Shown: positions 62,480 to 64,000 of the stretch, piece after piece
Layout of the letters: each line of letters opens with the position of its first letter
Position numbering within the stretch: position 1 is the first letter of the stretch
NCBI GenBank assembly: GCA_049698215.1
Contig: JBAVXH010000349.1
Coordinates: forward strand, 1-64,000
Source of the DNA: PALSA-894 sp049698215
Lineage (GTDB): Bacteria; Pseudomonadota; Alphaproteobacteria; Rhizobiales; Xanthobacteraceae
Reading direction: 5' to 3'
DNA length: 64,000 nucleotides
The notes under the pieces: generated by a model
Told to the model about the DNA's origin: nothing
Seen by the model: only the letters and a program-made list of their open reading frames with translations
Databases searched by the model: none
Translations under genes and position numbers: made by a program

Positions 62480-64000
62480 ATGCGAAATCGTATGCTGTCA
62501 GTTTTGGTGGGCGCGGCGGTTTTTGGGCCGGTAGCCGCGGGCTCGCAGCCAGTGCTGCAGCCCCAATCGCGGGAAGATTTCAGCCGCTTGTTGAGTCCCG
62601 GCTTGTTCTCTTTTCAGTTGACGCCGGAAAAACTGCAACAGCTGCGAACAGAGGCATCAAAGGATTGTTTCGACCCGGACTCATTCCAGCGTGCCGTCCC
62701 GGCTCTAAAGCCCGATCAGAAGCGTCCGCTGCCGTGCGCGCCGCAGAATGCCTTCGACCGGTTCGTAATGTGGAATCAGATCGCGCTTGATACCACCTCG
62801 ATCGACCATGCACCGCCGCCACCCGGCGTGATGAGCAATCAGGCGCTCCACCATCTCGGCCCCCACCGCGCAAGTCGCGCGATGGCGATCGTCCATATCG
62901 CGATGTTCGACGCGATCAACATGTGGGATCGCTTCAACCCGGCGCACCCGTCAAAGCGGAATTACACTTTCGAAACTTATTCGAAACTAAGCGAGTTGAA
63001 GAAGCCAGCGTCCCTTGACTTGGTCATTACCTATGCCGCCGGTGAGATCCTAAAAGCACTTTACAAGGAGCAAGCGCCGGTAATCGCGGATTTCATGACG
63101 CAGGACGAAACGGTGATCGTAAAGGGCAACAGCCCGAACGACCCGCTCTTTAAAGAAGCCAGGGAGCTTGGTCGCGCGGCGGCTAAGGCGATTCTGGAGA
63201 TACGCAAGAACGACGGCTCGGCCCATAACGAACCCGAAGTCGGGCAACCCGGCTTTGAGCTCTCCGAGACTCCGGGCCAGTGGCGGCCTGATCCCGTCAG
63301 CAACATCATCGCGGCGCTCGGGGGCAAGTGGTCCGGTGTGAGGCCATTTGCCATCCAGAACTTGCCCACCTTCCGCCCGCCTCCACCGCCACCCTTGGTT
63401 TCGGCGCGATACAAAAAGGACTTTGACGAGGTCAAGACTCTCGGCGGACAAAACACGCCGCGCTACACCAGCACGCGGACTGACGAGCAGACCATCATCG
63501 GAACCTTCTGGGCATATGACGGTACGGCTTTCTTGTGCGCGCCGCCGCGACTCTACAATCAGATCATCCGGCAGATTGTCCAGCAAAAAACGGCTGAGAT
63601 GAAGAAGAACGGCGAAGAACCGAGAGTGCTCAATTACGCGCGACTTTTTGCTCTCGCAAACATCGCGATGGCCGATGCCGCGATTGCCGCATGGGACGCG
63701 AAGTATCACTTCCGGTATTGGCGGCCGGTCGTCGGTATTCGAGCCGCGGAGGGCGATGGCAATCCGGACACCGAGGCGGACTTTTACTGGCGCGCGTTGG
63801 GCGCGCCAGCCAGCAATTCGATTCGGGGGCCGAATTTCACGCCACCTTTCCCAGCCTACCCATCGGGTCATGCGACCTTCGGCGGCGCTTTGTTTCAAGT
63901 CCTGCGCAACTTCTACCCGGAGCAAACTGCGTTCACCGTCGCATCCGATGAATACAACGGGATCAATAAACCCGTCGGGTCAGATATACCTCGCCCGGTG
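62480..64000 (+). CDS. Vanadium-dependent haloperoxidase family protein, 3' end outside window
   Basis: The frame is open for 507 codons to the window end. The ATG at 62480 is 9 bases after AGAGG; one at 62471 lies directly on it. A signal peptide is likely (VLVGAAVFGPVAAGS). The vanadate/phosphate-binding motifs are K408-x6-R415-P416 (KYHFRYWRP) and P461-S-G-H464. The third motif with the axial histidine would lie beyond base 64000. The length and the RASRAMAIVHIAMFDAIN block fit vanadium haloperoxidases rather than small PAP2 enzymes. It is 39 bases after the LodB-like gene, so co-transcription is likely. Confidence 0.83.
   Translation, partial: MRNRMLSVLVGAAVFGPVAAGSQPVLQPQSREDFSRLLSPGLFSFQLTPEKLQQLRTEASKDCFDPDSFQRAVPALKPDQKRPLPCAPQNAFDRFVMWNQIALDTTSIDHAPPPPGVMSNQALHHLGPHRASRAMAIVHIAMFDAINMWDRFNPAHPSKRNYTFETYSKLSELKKPASLDLVITYAAGEILKALYKEQAPVIADFMTQDETVIVKGNSPNDPLFKEARELGRAAAKAILEIRKNDGSAHNEPEVGQPGFELSETPGQWRPDPVSNIIAALGGKWSGVRPFAIQNLPTFRPPPPPPLVSARYKKDFDEVKTLGGQNTPRYTSTRTDEQTIIGTFWAYDGTAFLCAPPRLYNQIIRQIVQQKTAEMKKNGEEPRVLNYARLFALANIAMADAAIAAWDAKYHFRYWRPVVGIRAAEGDGNPDTEADFYWRALGAPASNSIRGPNFTPPFPAYPSGHATFGGALFQVLRNFYPEQTAFTVASDEYNGINKPVGSDIPRPV

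Overview
The window reads as a chromosomal segment of a high-GC alphaproteobacterium, most likely of the order Hyphomicrobiales (Bradyrhizobium / Rhodopseudomonas / Pseudolabrys type). The basis is family resemblance only: inositol and branched-chain-type ABC catabolic operons, a Hyf-like complex behind a small XRE gene, a BchE-like relic and an IS66 element. No rRNA or tRNA gene was recognised.

Layout. 1-117: the end of an xdhC-type gene. 0.5-9.2 kb: a divergent inositol locus. iolD-iolE are on the + strand; iolG, an internally deleted inositol-monophosphatase-like gene and a complete FbpABC/AfuABC-type ABC importer are on the - strand. 9.4-10.2 kb: a small membrane protein and decayed coding sequence. 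10.2-16.0 kb: a six-gene phospholipid cluster on the - strand matching Escherichia coli ynbABCD plus a PlsC-type acyltransferase and a small membrane protein. 16.2-17.3 kb: a frameshifted BchE-like radical-SAM pseudogene. 17.5-24.8 kb: an XRE regulator followed by hyfB-C-E-F-G-I, whose 'hydrogenase' large subunit has lost all four Ni-Fe cysteines. 25.5-30.8 kb: a nitrate/sulfonate/taurine-type ABC importer with a DHDPS-family lyase and an FAD oxidoreductase. 30.8-34.1 kb: an acetyltransferase, a sugar-nucleotide-epimerase-like protein, a MetE-like protein and a serine-recombinase relic whose start codon lies in a perfect inverted repeat. 34.3-46.7 kb: a catabolic operon of twelve genes on the - strand: gntR, PEP-mutase/isocitrate-lyase-like, isochorismatase-like, livKHMGF, two MmgE/PrpD proteins, an FAD dehydrogenase and a hydantoinase-like hydrolase. 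A shared palindromic motif marks a likely GntR operator. 47.2-49.7 kb: an IS66-family element with a frameshifted transposase.

49.8-64.0 kb is the most unusual part. On the - strand lie a SARP-like/TPR regulator, a vanadium-haloperoxidase/PAP2-type protein with a twelve-fold Gly-Gly-Leu N-terminus, and a large subtilisin-like protease. Divergently on the + strand lie a small conserved-looking protein, a 61-residue secreted peptide with two terminal cysteines, a membrane protein, a VioB-like ferritin-fold protein, a LodA/GoxA-family quinocofactor oxidase, its LodB-like flavoprotein, and a second vanadium-haloperoxidase-type protein cut by the window end. LodA-family enzymes make hydrogen peroxide and vanadium haloperoxidases use it. 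The locus may therefore couple an amine or amino-acid oxidase to a peroxide-consuming haloperoxidase. This coupling is an inference from gene order and motifs only.
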